This document shows, piece by piece, positions 47,819 to 60,150 of a DNA stretch of 64,000 nucleotides; within the stretch, counting starts at the first letter, position 1, and every line of letters begins with the position of its first letter. The stretch spans positions 806,001-870,000 of the forward strand of contig JAIXMG010000004.1 of NCBI GenBank assembly GCA_025201345.1, in the 5' to 3' direction. This DNA comes from Thamnidium elegans. Its lineage: Eukaryota; Mucoromycota; Mucoromycetes; Mucorales; Mucoraceae. The position numbers and the translations under genes are program-made. Under the pieces are notes generated by a model. It was not told the DNA's origin. It worked only from the letters and a program-made list of their open reading frames with translations, and ran no database searches.

Positions 47819-50800
47819 CTAACTTGAACCATATGCAAATCGCGATTTTGTTAAAGAATACTGAACCAAAGATTTTTTGTTTCTGAATACAACAAAATTA
47901 CATTTACGCTCCATTATTAACTTTCGACCGTTATCATTAGCCTTTCCGGGGATAATATTATTTACACTTTCAATTACGACGGTGACACCAATATGATCCA
48001 TTTTGAGGGAAACATCGAACTCGATATTTGTACCTTTTTCGAGACCTTCAACTTCTGGCAATTCGATTATTTCTTCCATAATTTTGCTATGCTTGTTGCT
48101 TACATATCTCCAGTTTTTGTCGTCAGCTTCTTCTCCTTCTTTGAAATCGCAAGAAAAAATAGCTAGAATGTAAAAATGTGAGTAAATATAACACATATTG
48201 TAACGTTTAACTTGTAATTTACCTATCAAAACATTCTGAGGATAATTTATACTAACGGTTTTATGATATATCTCGCCTTGAATAGGATCCATTTTCTTAA
48301 CAAAGTATTCTAAGCGATTTCTAACGAACTTCTCACCTTTAGGACCAAGTACTTCTTTATACTTATTTTCATTTTTCGTCTCAAAGGGTGCTTGTACTTC
48401 TAAAGCGACGGATTGACCCGCTAATCTTGTGGTAACCATACGAGGATTTAAACCGTAAGAGACGGCACCATGAGAAATAGCTGCAACGCCTTCAGCAGGG
48501 ACACAAATACCATACAGGTTGTGATAATGGTTCTTGATACGATTTTGCAAGTACGGATTTCTCGAAAACCCTCCAATCAATATAATACTTTTAATTTCGC
48601 GTGAATCGTCTTTGGCTTGTTTTATTTGCTTGTTAATAAGGCGAATAATATTATCAATAATCGGATCAAAAATTTCCTCCTTCATAACTGTGTCCATCAC
48701 TCTGATTTCTGTGCGTGATTCTCTAAGCATATATTTACCAGTTTTTCGATCATATGGTATTGGACGTTCGGTAGGTAATTTGATATCGTTATAACCATCT
48801 TTATCATTATCTGGGTTGAATTTAATCTAATGTTTTATGAGATTAATACTAAATTATATAAATCTATGATATCCTACCTTTATTTTAGTAAACTGGTCCA
48901 TAACAAAGTTAAAGTCGGTATTGTATAAATTGACGCTAACGCACATGTCCTCGTAAAATTTCAATATATACTCCTTAAAATTGCTGTCAAGATAAGAAGA
49001 GCCACAAGTATCACCAGAACCCTCACCAACTTGATAAATCATTGGTTTACCAGTCTTTTCGTGTTGTTTTAAACCAAAGGTGACTAAATCGACTGTACCA
49101 CCACCAGCATCACAGACGACAAAGTTAGATTCACGTTCAGGTTTAGCAGGGTCACGAATAAATTTCGAATATCCCTTGTCGCAAAAGAGAGCAGCTGCTT
49201 CAGGTTCAGTTATAATGCGGAGTTTATGTAGCTCGTTTTTCTTAATGATACCCGCTTCAATAGAAGCCTGAGCCATAGTTTCTTTAGCAGATGCTGACCA
49301 CATGGCCGGGACGGTAAGAACATAGCGAATATTAAAGTCTTCCTTCGTTTTTTGGCGGCTAAACAGACCGCGTAAAAGGTTTTGTTTGATTTCGGGGCCA
49401 ATAATTTTTTTAATTACGTGGTCGTGGAATTTTCTGAGGTAATCAGAGATAATATCAATAGCATCAACTTTATCATGATTATGATCTTGCTTCTTCCTGG
49501 TACCTCCTTCAGTTTTAACAGAATTTTTGAAATTATTTTGATAGGCCATCTTTTGAATCTCAGCATTATTTACACCGTAGTAAGTTTCAATAGATTTAGG
49601 TGATAAGAATAGTTTAAAGTTTCCCAAAAGATTTAGGTCTGAATTGGCATCAACTTTTTGCTTGGCCTCTTCACCCCAAAACTTGGGCTTCATTCTTCTA
49701 TCATACATAATCAATGTTGGTGTTTTGCCAAAACCGAACTTGTCTCCTCCAGGCCTATAATAATAACCAATTGAATTAAATATACATTTAAATTAGACGT
49801 TATACTTAATATTACCAGCCATCTGTGATTGTCTTGATCTGAACTTCTTCATCATCTTTAAGCCCTTTAAGTTTAGCATAAGAACATCCAGAATATGTTG
49901 TTCCAAAATCTAATATTTTATAATAGAAAATATTAGCATAAAAATAATAGCATTTCGTTTATTTGTTTACTTACCAATACCAATAACAAAGTCAATTTTT
50001 TTTTCTTCTTCCTTTTCCTTTTTCTCTTCTTTTTCTTCCTTATCTTCTCTTTTTTTCTTTTCTTCTTTTGTTTCTTCCGGTAATTTTTCCTTGGATGACT
50101 TTTCTTTTTTAGGGCTAAAAAAAGGTGTTTGCAAGTCATGAAATCTTAATCCAAAAGAAACTGCGCCCAAGGAGACTATATCAACACTGTTGGTATCATC
50201 AACAAAAGAGACATACTTCTCGAACTTTCCATTGTTTACAGTCGTTAATTCGTCAAAAAAGTGGGCATCTGAACTGTAATATCCCGAAAGAAAAATTTTG
50301 GCTTCACCTTTATTTTTACTATCCTTCTCCAAAATATAATCAGTGACATATTTAATATAGGGCTCGAAAACATTTTCGTTCAAGTCGTGTTCGGAAATTT
50401 CGACAGTATTACCGCTCAAATCTAGAAGGGAAAAGACGAACGCGGTTTCTCCTTCCGCAACTCCGAGATTTTCAACCGAGTTTTCGGTAACTTCTTGGGA
50501 TTTGTTTTCATCATCACTATAGTCATCATCACTATAGTCATCATCACCATAGTCATCATCACCATAGTCATCATCATCATATTTTGCAGCTTCTTCTTCT
50601 TCTGCTTTTTCTTGAGCTCGAAGTTCCTCTTCCTCCTTTTCGGTTACTCCGACATGTGTCACACTAAATGTGTACTTTAAAAAAAAAAGCATTAATTTTA
50701 GAATAATTATATATATTAAGAAAATAAAATAATCACCTTAATTTCATCTATGAACGTTTCGACTGTAGTGTCAATAATACTTTGATTTAAATTCAAGCCG

Positions 50801-51725
50801 TTCAAGTATCTTCTAAAGTAATTTTCCAAGTTCATTGATCCTTGTCCTGGCTCTTCAGAAATTAAGTCTACTTTACTTAAGAGTTCAGTAGTATCAGCCT
50901 GGATCTTCGACATACCAAAAGAGCAGTGACCAATATCGCACACAAAGTATTCTTGATCATGCACAATTTTTGATTTTATTCTATCTAAACTAAGACAGTA
51001 GTAAGCAGAAGCTTCGACTTCGGTCACACATACGAGTCGATAACTAAGGTCTTCCGATTCAATGATACCAGCATCAACGAAACATTTCTCCATAAAGTTC
51101 TTTTGAGACTTGGGGCAAGATAAACAGTAACGAATATTTTCTAGTTTAAAGTCTTCTTTAAATTTATCACTTTCGCAAAAGTCTTCTTGACTCTTTAAAC
51201 ATTTCATAGCCAACCCATGTAATTTTTTTAAGTAATCAGTAACAACCTTTTGAATGGTTAAACCTTCCTTCTTTTGTCCGAGTTCTTCATTCGCTTGGTC
51301 AATGTTCAGGATATACTGCTTAATATTGCTAATATAAACATCCCCTTTACCCCTAGACGCTTTATCATTTGCTGTATTAGAAAGGCCACAGATTATAGTG
51401 CCATCAGCTTTATACAAAATGGATGTAAGAAATTGTTTGGGACCTTTAGTTTTTGACTTTTCTTTCTCATCTTTCTTTTTCTCTTCCCTAATAAATCAAT
51501 TTAGAACAATTCTTATTTAATTTATTTAAAATTAAGGCAGTATTTACCACTCGTTCACAGTGTATTTTACAGAAGGTTTTCCTGTATGAGCGATTGATAC
51601 ACCCGAAGAGATAGCGCCAAAATCTAGAAAAAATGATGTCAGAGGGTCACTCTTACGACTAATACTATTTTGACGCGTAAATACTAACCTATTCCAACCA
51701 CATACTTAATATCTTTTAAGGACAT
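47819..51725 (-). CDS. HSPA12-like double-module Hsp70 protein, subfamily F2 (copy E)
   Basis: Eight exons (51689-51725, 51548-51623, 50737-51487, 49975-50674, 49816-49909, 48878-49754, 48223-48826, 47819-48162), 1,160 aa. Module 1 is degenerate (VGIDFGAISSGVSIAH, YCLSCP, FVCDIGHCSFGMSKI, IFLSGYYSSDAHFF); module 2 is canonical (IGIDFGTTYSGCSYA, YVLTVPAMW, IITEPEAAALF, VVCDAGGGTVDLVTFG, GDTCGSSYLD, IILIGGFSRNPYLQ). Exons 1, 2 and 5 have exactly the same lengths as in copy D. The linker of exon 4 carries an Asp/Tyr-rich tandem repeat and later a long Lys/Glu run just before module 2; both differ in length and sequence from copy D. The C-terminal beta-rich tail (FSCDFKEGEEADDKNW) is conserved with copy D. 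It is the right-hand end of the array; no further Hsp70-like sequence is seen to its right. Confidence 0.92.
50509..50580. repeat. 15-bp coding minisatellite
   Basis: Nearly five tandem copies of a 15-bp unit (ATAGTCATCATCACT and variants) within exon 4 of F2 copy E. They encode repeats of Asp-Asp-Asp-Tyr-Gly/Ser in the inter-module linker. Likely length-variable between strains. Confidence 0.85.
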
Positions 51726-53408
51726 TTTTTGTTTTTGTTTCTGGTAAAGAAAACAAAAAAAGGGAGTGGAACGAATTCACCTTATTTAAGTAAAATAAAG
51801 AACCTGATGACTTGAAAAGTATCTGTTACACAGCATAAAGCTTCCGTGTTATTTCGGATAAAGTGAGAATATTATACGAAAAACATTATCTGCTACCGTA
51901 GATAACTAAACATGGACATCTTTTCTCTCCCTCTTTTAGTGTGAATTGTCATTTTATTCTTTATTTAGCTGTTCATCTCTTTCTTTCCCTTCTTCTTGAC
52001 GCGTAAATATAACAAAGTAAAATGGTTTCTTTTAAAAGTAAAGTAGACAAAGTGTGTATGTATATAAATATCGGACGTTTTTCAATTTTTGGAAAAAAGA
52101 AACCCATACTTACTTTAAACTAGACGATAATCCCCCCCCCCTTTTTTTTATGCACGATCTAACGCCCGAACGCTGAAAGTGCCACATCGCTCATTCCAAA
52201 TAAACAGCCGTATACCTTCTAGAAACTATCGTTCGTCCTATTTTTATATATAATACAAATAAAGTTGCTGTTCTAACAAATAGTTTCATGTACAACTGGA
52301 AATTTCGATGCATAAGTAGGATATTTGTAGTACAAGAATAATGAATCGTCAAGTTTATTGTCATTTGTATGCAAACGTAACAGCTTGAAGGCATGACCCG
52401 TCTTTTTTACGGCTGAGGCCGTACAGGGGTAATGTTTTATAGCGTGCATTTGGTCGCGTGTAAAGCGAAATATAACAGTTTAAAGAGGTGCATATTGATC
52501 TACTGATATTAATATATCACTTCCGAACCGAATTGACTACGGTAGAAAAAGTTTTTTAAATTTGGATGAGTAACTACAGAAGTCTACTACTTCTTTTAAT
52601 AGATGATCATAATACTCTTATAAATTTAAAGTTTGGAATAAAAATCAAAAAGAGTTTTAAGCTTGAGTATTTGTATCTACACGTATATATTTCTTGCAGT
52701 ATATCTACCAATAGAAGTTTAAGTCATTAAAGTTTTTCTTTTCAAAACTAGTTAGTGAAAGGAAGTTTTCAGCTCAATGAAGGGCGTATTTAAAGTAATC
52801 TTGGATGTGTAACAAAGAAAACGTCATATAACAAACAAGTCCTAGCCATTCATGCGAGCATCAAGTTGATCGTAAAGAAGGAAGGAACTCCATGTAATAT
52901 TATTAGTGTAACAATATATCCGAACATAGACGTATGGTATGTATTTGATTGTCTCGTCCAACTTGGAATAATACTGAGAATTACGGAAGCCAGACTGTTG
53001 AAATTCAAGAAATATGCAGGAACGATTAACGGTGCAAGTACTGTAATAAAAATGATAAGCGACTTGCTCATCTTATACGTCACTTGCTACATTAGCGTCA
53101 TTATTCTGTGTACAGTGCTTTTTTTTTATTGCTGTCGCTACCATTCACAACTACAATTGTGTACCTATTTATTCATGCGTAAAAAATATAGTTGACCAAA
53201 TTATTCAACACCCGTATAAGTAAAATGTCTAGAGAGAGATGACAGATAAATAGAGATTTTTTTTACGACAGCATATTCTTAAAAAAAAAATTGAACACAG
53301 TCGTAAAAATACTGATACAAAATAACTGGCCTTATAACGACTATACGAACAGAATATACTCATTAATTGATTTAATACGTATGAAAGAGTATCTGAGACT
53401 GAACAATA

Positions 53409-53450
<42 letters not shown>

Positions 53451-53571
53451 CCATAAAAAGTTAAAATGACTGCTTCTAAAACTGCAAACGTGACAGGGCC
53501 TTGATAAAAAAAAAAAAAGAAAGAAAAAAAAAGTTTTTTTTTGTTGTTGTTGTCTTTTCCATTATTCCAAC
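51726..53571. other. Intergenic, no gene recognised
   Basis: About 1.85 kb without a supported gene. The frame at 52866-53195 has hydrophobic stretches but no start context, splice partners or known motif. A run of 39 T (53412-53450) lies about 120 bp upstream of the deoxyhypusine synthase start. The left part should contain the promoter of F2 copy E. Confidence 0.55.
53412..53450. repeat. T39 homopolymer
   Basis: Longest homopolymer of the window, about 120 bp upstream of the deoxyhypusine synthase ATG. Similar dA/dT tracts lie at 917-949 (T33), 21994-22023 (T30, followed by A13), 28430-28458 (T29) and 57824-57849 (A26). Exact lengths should be treated as approximate because homopolymers are error-prone. 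Confidence 0.8.
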
Positions 53572-54721
53572 ATGTCAAACAATACCGAACAACCTAATGG
53601 AGCTTTAGACGCCGTCTTTGTAGAGTCAGTAGAGATGCCCAAGGGATCTGTTCTTATTCAAGGGCCTGACTTTAATAAAGAGTTGACACTTTCTCAGTTA
53701 TTAGGAGCTTATAAGCAAATGGGATATCAAGGTAGTAGTCTCGGTGAATCTATTGAGATTATCAAGGAAATGGTAATATATATATATATACTTAATAATA
53801 TAAATAGTATGTATACTAACCAACGAATAGAGAAAATGGAGACTTTCAGATGATCCCATTACTGAAGACGAAGCTAAAGACTTCCTTGATCCAGAAATTC
53901 GTAAACAAACCAAATGTAAAATCTTTTTAGGATACACCTCCAACTTGGTATCATCAGGATTAAGAGAAATTATTCGATTCCTTGCACAACATAAGATGGT
54001 AGATGTAATTGTATCATCTGCTGGTGGTATTGAAGAAGATTTTATTAAATGTTTAGCGCCTACCTATTTAGGTGATTTCTCACTTGATGGTCGTGAATTA
54101 AGAAAGAAGGGATTAAATCGTATTGGTAATTTGTTAGTCCCTAATAACAATTACTGTAAATTTGAAGATTGGGTTATTCCTATTCTCGATGACATGTTGA
54201 AGGAACAAAAGGAAAATGGTATTATTTGGACTCCCTCTAGTATGATTCATCGTTTAGGTAAAGAAATTAATGATGAATCTAGTATTTACTATTGGACTAC
54301 CAAGAATGATATTCCTGTATTTTGTCCTGCTATTACAGATGGATCATTAGGTGATATGATTTACTTTCACTCATACAAGAATCCTGGTTTGATTGTTGAT
54401 ATTGCTGCTGATATTAAATTAATGAATAATCAGGCTGTTTTTGCTAAAAAGACTGGTATGATTATTTTAGGTGGTGGTCTTATTAAACATCATATCTGTA
54501 ATGCAAATTTGATGAGAAATGGTGCTGATTACGCTGTTTATATAAATACTGGTCAAGAATTTGATGGTAGTGATGCAGGTGCTCGTCCTGATGAAGCAGT
54601 TTCTTGGGGTAAAATTAGATTAAATAGTAGATCATGTAAAGTCTATGCAGATGCTACGCTTGTATTCCCCCTTATTGTAGCAGAGACTTTTGCTAAAGAA
54701 TTCCACAGTGATAAACAATAA
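53572..54721 (+). CDS. Deoxyhypusine synthase
   Basis: Two exons (53572-53772, 53831-54721) give 363 aa, the usual length. Recognisable blocks are [120 protein letters not shown], and [20 protein letters not shown] followed by KIR. The Lys in SWGKIR is the catalytic lysine that forms the enzyme-butylamine intermediate. The enzyme is a cytosolic NAD-dependent tetramer that transfers the butylamine group of spermidine to one lysine of eIF5A, the first step of hypusine formation. The 58-nt intron contains an AT dinucleotide run. Ordinary, intact housekeeping gene (DYS1/DHPS family). Confidence 0.97.
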
Positions 54722-54764
54722 TATAAATAATGATAATAAAAGAGTTTTTTTTTTATTATTATTA

Positions 54765-55523
54765 TTATTCTTCTTCATAATTTCTCTTTACTAATGCATC
54801 TAATAACACTCTTCGTTCTGTCTTTAATCTTTTGAGTTTCTTTTCAGTTAAGACCCATTCGTCACACAACATTTCATTTTCTCTTAAAATATAATTCAAT
54901 TGTGCTTTAGCCAACTTGTACTGTTCCATAATACCATCTTTCTTGATATGATTTGATTTCAATTTTGGTAAAACTATATCTCGTTCTAACGGTAACTCTT
55001 GTAAATCGTCTGATTCATCTGAAAGTTGATCATTGTATCGTTGTTGTAACTCTGCCAACTTGCGTTTCTTTTTTATTGAACTAGGTACTTTCTTTTCAAT
55101 TTGTTCGTGTTCCAACTTGCCATGTTTTTCTAATCCTTCCATACTTGAAAATCTAAATGAAGAAGAGAAAGGGAGAATAAATAAATAAAGAATAATAAAA
55201 AAAATTATTTTTTTTATAACACCATTTTTTACGTTTTGTGACAGTGACAACATTCGAAGGGACTTTCACCTGTATGCAAACGTAAATGACTAATAAAAGA
55301 AAATCGACTATGCCAATAAACATTTTTTCGATGGCATGGTTGCCATTGGCACTTGTATTCATCTTGTTTCCAACCAACATGTTCTAGTTTTTTTTATTTT
55401 ATTTTATTTTTAATCTATTTATCTTCTTTTCTTTATTTTTTTATATATACCTTCCGACAAGTGAGACGCAAGCTCCGGTACCTTTAATAAACACTTATTC
55501 CACAAACAAACTTGTTGCGACAT
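54765..55523 (-). CDS. C2H2 zinc-finger protein with INO80-subunit-like coiled coil
   Basis: Three exons (55451-55523, 55233-55383, 54765-55152) give 203 aa. The first 80 residues hold three linked zinc fingers: CLWNKC...LASHLSEEH, then YKCQWQPC...FSFISHLRLH, then PFECCHCHKTFSSMEGLEKH; the third is completed only after splicing exon 3, which confirms the model. The C-terminal half has a basic patch, an acidic stretch and a helix (NEMLCDEWVLTEKKLKRLK) that resembles the coiled-coil tail of INO80-complex subunits. By layout it could be the counterpart of fission-yeast Iec1, the zinc-finger subunit of INO80; I recall that relation only from general knowledge and it needs an alignment. It is tail-to-tail with deoxyhypusine synthase, 43 bp apart. 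Confidence 0.8.
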
Positions 55524-55999
55524 GACGACGAGCTTAAAGAAGGGTACCTTTTTTTTTTGTATCTTGTGCATAATAATAAAAACCCTTTTTTTGTTGTTGT
55601 AAACGAGAGTCACGGTTGTATTTGCAAGTAATACCCCCTTCTTTTTTTTTTTTTGGCAGCTTACCTTTTTTTAAATACAATACGAGATTCAAAAAAAGTG
55701 GTTTTTAAATCTACGCCAGTGTTGTGTATACTATAGAATTATTTTATACTTGTAATTCACTCTTATTCGTATACGAATGCCAAAGAGTAACTTATTTTTT
55801 TTTTTACGTTTCGATAAAGAAAAAAGCCCTGCATTTATTACCTCTGTAGTCTTAATAATTAGATATCGAGATATAGTCTACCCTTTATCTTTGTACATAG
55901 TTTTTAATCATGCAGCCTACTGTACGCTTAGCTTTCCGTAAGTATATATATATAAAAGAGAGACAAAGATAAATTTATTTACATTATACATTTTTACTT
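55524..55999. other. Intergenic spacer
   Basis: About 475 bp, T-rich, lying upstream of the zinc-finger gene and downstream of the MFS gene (both minus strand). Nothing else recognised. Confidence 0.5.
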
Positions 56000-57740
56000 T
56001 TAATCATCTTCTAATCTAATTCTACCACCACTCCATCTGGGTACAGCTTGTCCAATGCCTCTTGCTTGTTGTACCCGTTTATATAAATAAATGCAAGTTT
56101 TGTACGACCATTTAATAAAATGGCTAATGGCACATCGCGTATTTACTTCCAGATATATTTCTAAACTGGTTACTGTTAATGCTATCACTGTATAGAACAT
56201 GGCATTACATCCGTATCGTTCATAGATCACACCTCCTACTAAACTTCCGAGTCCGGCTCCTACGCCTGCATACATGGCTGCTAATAAGCCTTGTGATGTT
56301 GCCTGTAATGATGGAGGTGCTAATTCATCCGCTTGTACTACACCAGCTCCCCATAATGCTGAAAACGCAATACCATTTAGTAAATGCAATCCTAATGCTA
56401 TACTGGCACCTGTTGGACTCTTTGGTAAAATGGTGTATGCAAACACACGGATAATTGTCAACACGTGTCCTAGAATAACTAAACTCTTGATACCAAATAA
56501 TCGAATAAGCTAGTATACAAATTGAGTATATATTATATGTGTGTATATAACGAGTCAAGATAAGAAATGCTTACATCTCGAGAATAAAAAAAGAAGACCA
56601 ACTCGGTAGAAGAACCAATTAAACCAGTTAAACCTACTTGAGATGAACTAGCACCTAAATCTTGTTTCAAGTAAATAAACAAGAAACTGACTACCATATT
56701 TAAAGAGGCACCCATCAACATCATTGTTAAATAAAACAAGGAAACTTCAGGCTTCTTTAATAATTCTAAAATGGTAGAGGGTTCATCAAATTTAGGTCGT
56801 GCTGATCGTCTACGATGCGATGGTGGGTTGGATAAATTAACAGCTTCAATAATACTAGACTCTGTTGCAAACTGAATCAATCGTTGTATTTCGTTTTGAC
56901 GTATCTGCGAAGAATCCAAATCGATACCTACTTCTTCATAAGGGTCCACTTGAAATTGTTTCATTTTTCTCTCATATCTCTGTGTATTTGATTTTACCTG
57001 TCTAGGTTCTGGTGATGAACTTGAAGAAGACGAAGACGAAGAAATATTTGGTTGTCGATGCATATAAATCTCTTCTACTCTTTCTGATTTAAAGTGCGTA
57101 TTACCAGCCACCAAAATAAAGCAAATGGCAGAACACGCATATACGTAAAATATAGCGTTCATATCATCAGTCCAATCCGTAATAAATCCAACCAACGATG
57201 AAGCTACACCGAACGAAATGGATCCAAACATACGTTGTCTACCATACTGATCTTTATTCCTTCCCAGGATTTTTAATACTCCTCCGTCCACCAAGGGTCC
57301 CACTGGTACACCAAAGAACGCAAAGCAAATGGACGTAATGGTAACTAGTGTAATCGTCAATCGGCTCTTTTCTGTATCGTCCGTCAAATGTTGTACTACT
57401 ACCGATATACCCATCACACTGACAATAGCAATCGTAGCTAACGTATGAACAATGCACATGATGTAACCATGAGTTTTAGTTTTATCTGCTATGGTTGCCC
57501 ATAACGGACATGCAATTGCCGAAATAAACGGTGCTATTTTATACACATTGTTAGTAATTGTAATGTTGCTTGAAGTTTTTTTTTTTTTTTTTTTTTTTTT
57601 TTACCAATGGCTACAAGTAGTCCAATCTGATCACTTTTAAGTCCTAATTGGGAGGAATAGAATAAAGCAAGATAAACTGGTGCAGAGCCTTGACAAGCGA
57701 ATAAGAATGTATATAATAGTTTAGGCGCAAGATAAGGCAT
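56000..57740 (-). CDS. MFS_1-like (MFSD6-type) transporter
   Basis: Three exons (57605-57740, 56575-57533, 56000-56509) give 534 aa. The first intron border was chosen to restore GLLVAIAPFISAIACPLWA, the conserved helix 2 region with following DKTKTHG; the intron holds a good TACTAAC branch site and a 27-nt A run (sense strand). Helices 1-6 are followed by a long cytosolic loop with ten Ser in a row and many charges, then helices 7-12, including GLHLLNGIAFSALWGAGVVQ and GLGSLVGGVIYERYGCNAMF, typical of the MFS_1-like/MFSD6 branch. The C-terminal 40 residues are polar and basic. Probably a membrane permease of unknown substrate; family members include proposed nucleoside and sugar transporters, so I assign none. 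Confidence 0.9.
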
Positions 57741-57818
57741 AACCCTTTTTTTTTAAAAAGTTATATATAAATGTATAAAGGGGAAGAGGCACCAGTTATG
57801 AGTGGGGTATAATTTGTT

Positions 57819-57849
<31 letters not shown>

Positions 57850-59226
57850 GAAACCAGCTGAGATACATACATACATGTGTACGATGAAATCTCGGGATAA
57901 AAAAAAATATGATCATGGTGTGAGCATATTAGTTTATCAAGCAGGTCTTTTTCTACTTTTTTGTATACTTTCTGTCAAATTGATATCGCATCTATTTACC
58001 ATTGTTTTTTTATTTTGATAAAACAATGGTATATACCCGGCTATACGTACTTTTTATTTGGTTGTATAGGAACTTTTACAGTTCCGTTCTTATTTAAAGT
58101 CCTTTAAAAGGGCTATTCATACTGAACAAAGTGTTCTGTAGAAAGTGCATTACAAACATAAAGCAAAAAAAAAACAGTCCTTTAACCAGAGAAAAACTAT
58201 TCCTTTTTTGGACATGTTCATGTGATAAAAAAAAATCTCATAAATATCCCTCTTGCTGCGGTTTTTTTTTCTTCTTTTTTTCTTCAGAGCTACTTCGGGT
58301 ATATCATGAATACTTCAGAAGTCCATTCTTCATATTGCTCAATGTTGATGTGCGGCTTGTCTGTGGGCAAGTCTTAAAGTCAGCCCAATGTGCGGCAACG
58401 TATCCTTAAGCCCAGTCAGGTACCTAGCTCTTGTCGTTGACTATCGAAAGCTTTGAGACGTAAAAAATCAAAAAGCTGGACTTTAGATACGATCTTTTGG
58501 GTTATGGTAGCCCTACGACCATAACTTGATTGTGCAGGGTCACCTTCTCCCTTACTGTGGGTATCATTTATTTGATCATTCGGCTTCCGTGCAAGAAAGG
58601 ACGTTGGCTCTCCCAAATAAATAATGAAAATGAAAAAAACAAAAAGCTACTGCGCATTTTTTTATGTCTTGTAATAAACATATTTTACTGAATCTTTTGA
58701 CGGTAGTAATGAGAGTTATATAATGTATAATCCCACTCTCATTTTTTTTTTTATTGTCTTTAACAATGGTATGATGTTTTTTTTTTTTTACTGTGTCATT
58801 AATTTGGAAACTGTAAGAGTCTTTTTTTATAATCTCATGAACTTTTGTTATTGTTGTCTTTCATAATGATTAAGAGAAAAGCATTAGAGGAAGAAAAGAA
58901 AAAAAAGGAATGCCAGGAGCTGTGTTTTTGTCGTTGTCGAAAATGGAGTCTTTTAACTTAACGAAGCGCATTCTTTTTTATTTCATTTTTACTGTATATT
59001 TTTCAGTATCTTTTTGACAGTGGTAGTTCCATACATAAAAGAAAGGGTAATTTTATTTATTTATTTAAAAAATGTTATCATTGGGGTTTTGTGTATATGT
59101 TTTTTTTATCCTTTTTATATTTGAGGGCAAGAGATGGAACAAATGAGATAGAAAAAAAAAAAAGAGATGAATGTTGAAAAAAAAAGATGATGATATGTGT
59201 GTGTGTGTGTGTATTTGGATTTTTTT
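57741..59226. other. Intergenic, no gene recognised
   Basis: About 1.5 kb with an A26 run (57824-57849), a GT microsatellite (about 59195-59211) and many T tracts. A minus-strand frame at 58416-58616 is less AT-rich than its surroundings and could be a relic of a mobile element or gene, but I recognise no domain in it. Confidence 0.5.
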
Positions 59227-60116
59227 TTAAGAAAGTAAAAAGCTATTTTGACCTTCCTTCATGGATGTTAAGAGTCTTGCCTTCATAATTTCTTTTGTTG
59301 TATAAGCAGGCATCTTGAAATAATTAGCACAAGTCATAACGGAAGGTAAATAATCATCAGCCGTTAAAGGCTCTTCAGGGATCTTGCGTACGACTGTAAA
59401 TACAGGACGTAATGCCTTCCAACCACCAATAGGTAATCTAGGTGACCCAGTTGTGAATTGTAAGAATTGACGTCGTTCTATCGCATCCATCTCTGAAAGA
59501 ATCTGCAACAAGTATCGCACAGGATTACTTTCCATCGTGAAACCGTGATCGGCTCGAATGGTATCAGATAATGTAGCCAAACTCCAGTCTTCCTCGGCTT
59601 TGCCGAAAAGTGATACCAGTTCTAAATGAGTCAAGAGTTTTAAATCGTCAATTGCAAAGAGTCGATTAAAGCCTTGTCGGAATGCAGTTACTTGCTGTGC
59701 AATACCCGATCCTGCAATGCTGTCCTGGAGTAATTCAATATACTCTTCTACGTTATTAATTGTAACTGAGATTTCAGTACCACCCGTCTTTTTTTTAAGC
59801 ACATTAGTATTCACAATTTAAAAAAAAAAAAAAAAAGTTTTTTTTTTTGGTACCTTTAATTCATAACTTGGATCACCAGGAAGAGTAAAGTCCAGACATA
59901 AATCCTCTAATGACGCATCATCTACACGGATATCTTTAATGGCTATGGCCTTTTCTTCATATGACTATTTTTAAAAAATTAGTATCCAAAAACAAGTAAA
60001 AAAATTACTTTTTACAGCTTCTTTTTACCATAGTAGAATCGTTTTTAATTTGACGTTTCTTCTCAATAAAGGATTGTAACATATTAATTGATTTGGCCAA
60101 AACAGGATCAATTTCC

Positions 60117-60150
<34 letters not shown>

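Noticed and set aside
22291..51725. Calling these genes conventional chaperone Hsp70 (SSA/BiP/mtHsp70)
   Set aside because: No Hsp70 substrate-binding domain, lid or EEVD/HDEL end; motif spacing and the VPAxW/GDTCGS signatures fit HSPA12-like proteins instead.
52866..53195. Possible membrane protein frame upstream of deoxyhypusine synthase
   Set aside because: Hydrophobic by composition, but no family, splice partner or conservation cue; both strands are open by chance in this region.
58416..58616. Short minus-strand frame with balanced composition
   Set aside because: No recognisable domain and no start or splice context; could be a relic but cannot be supported.
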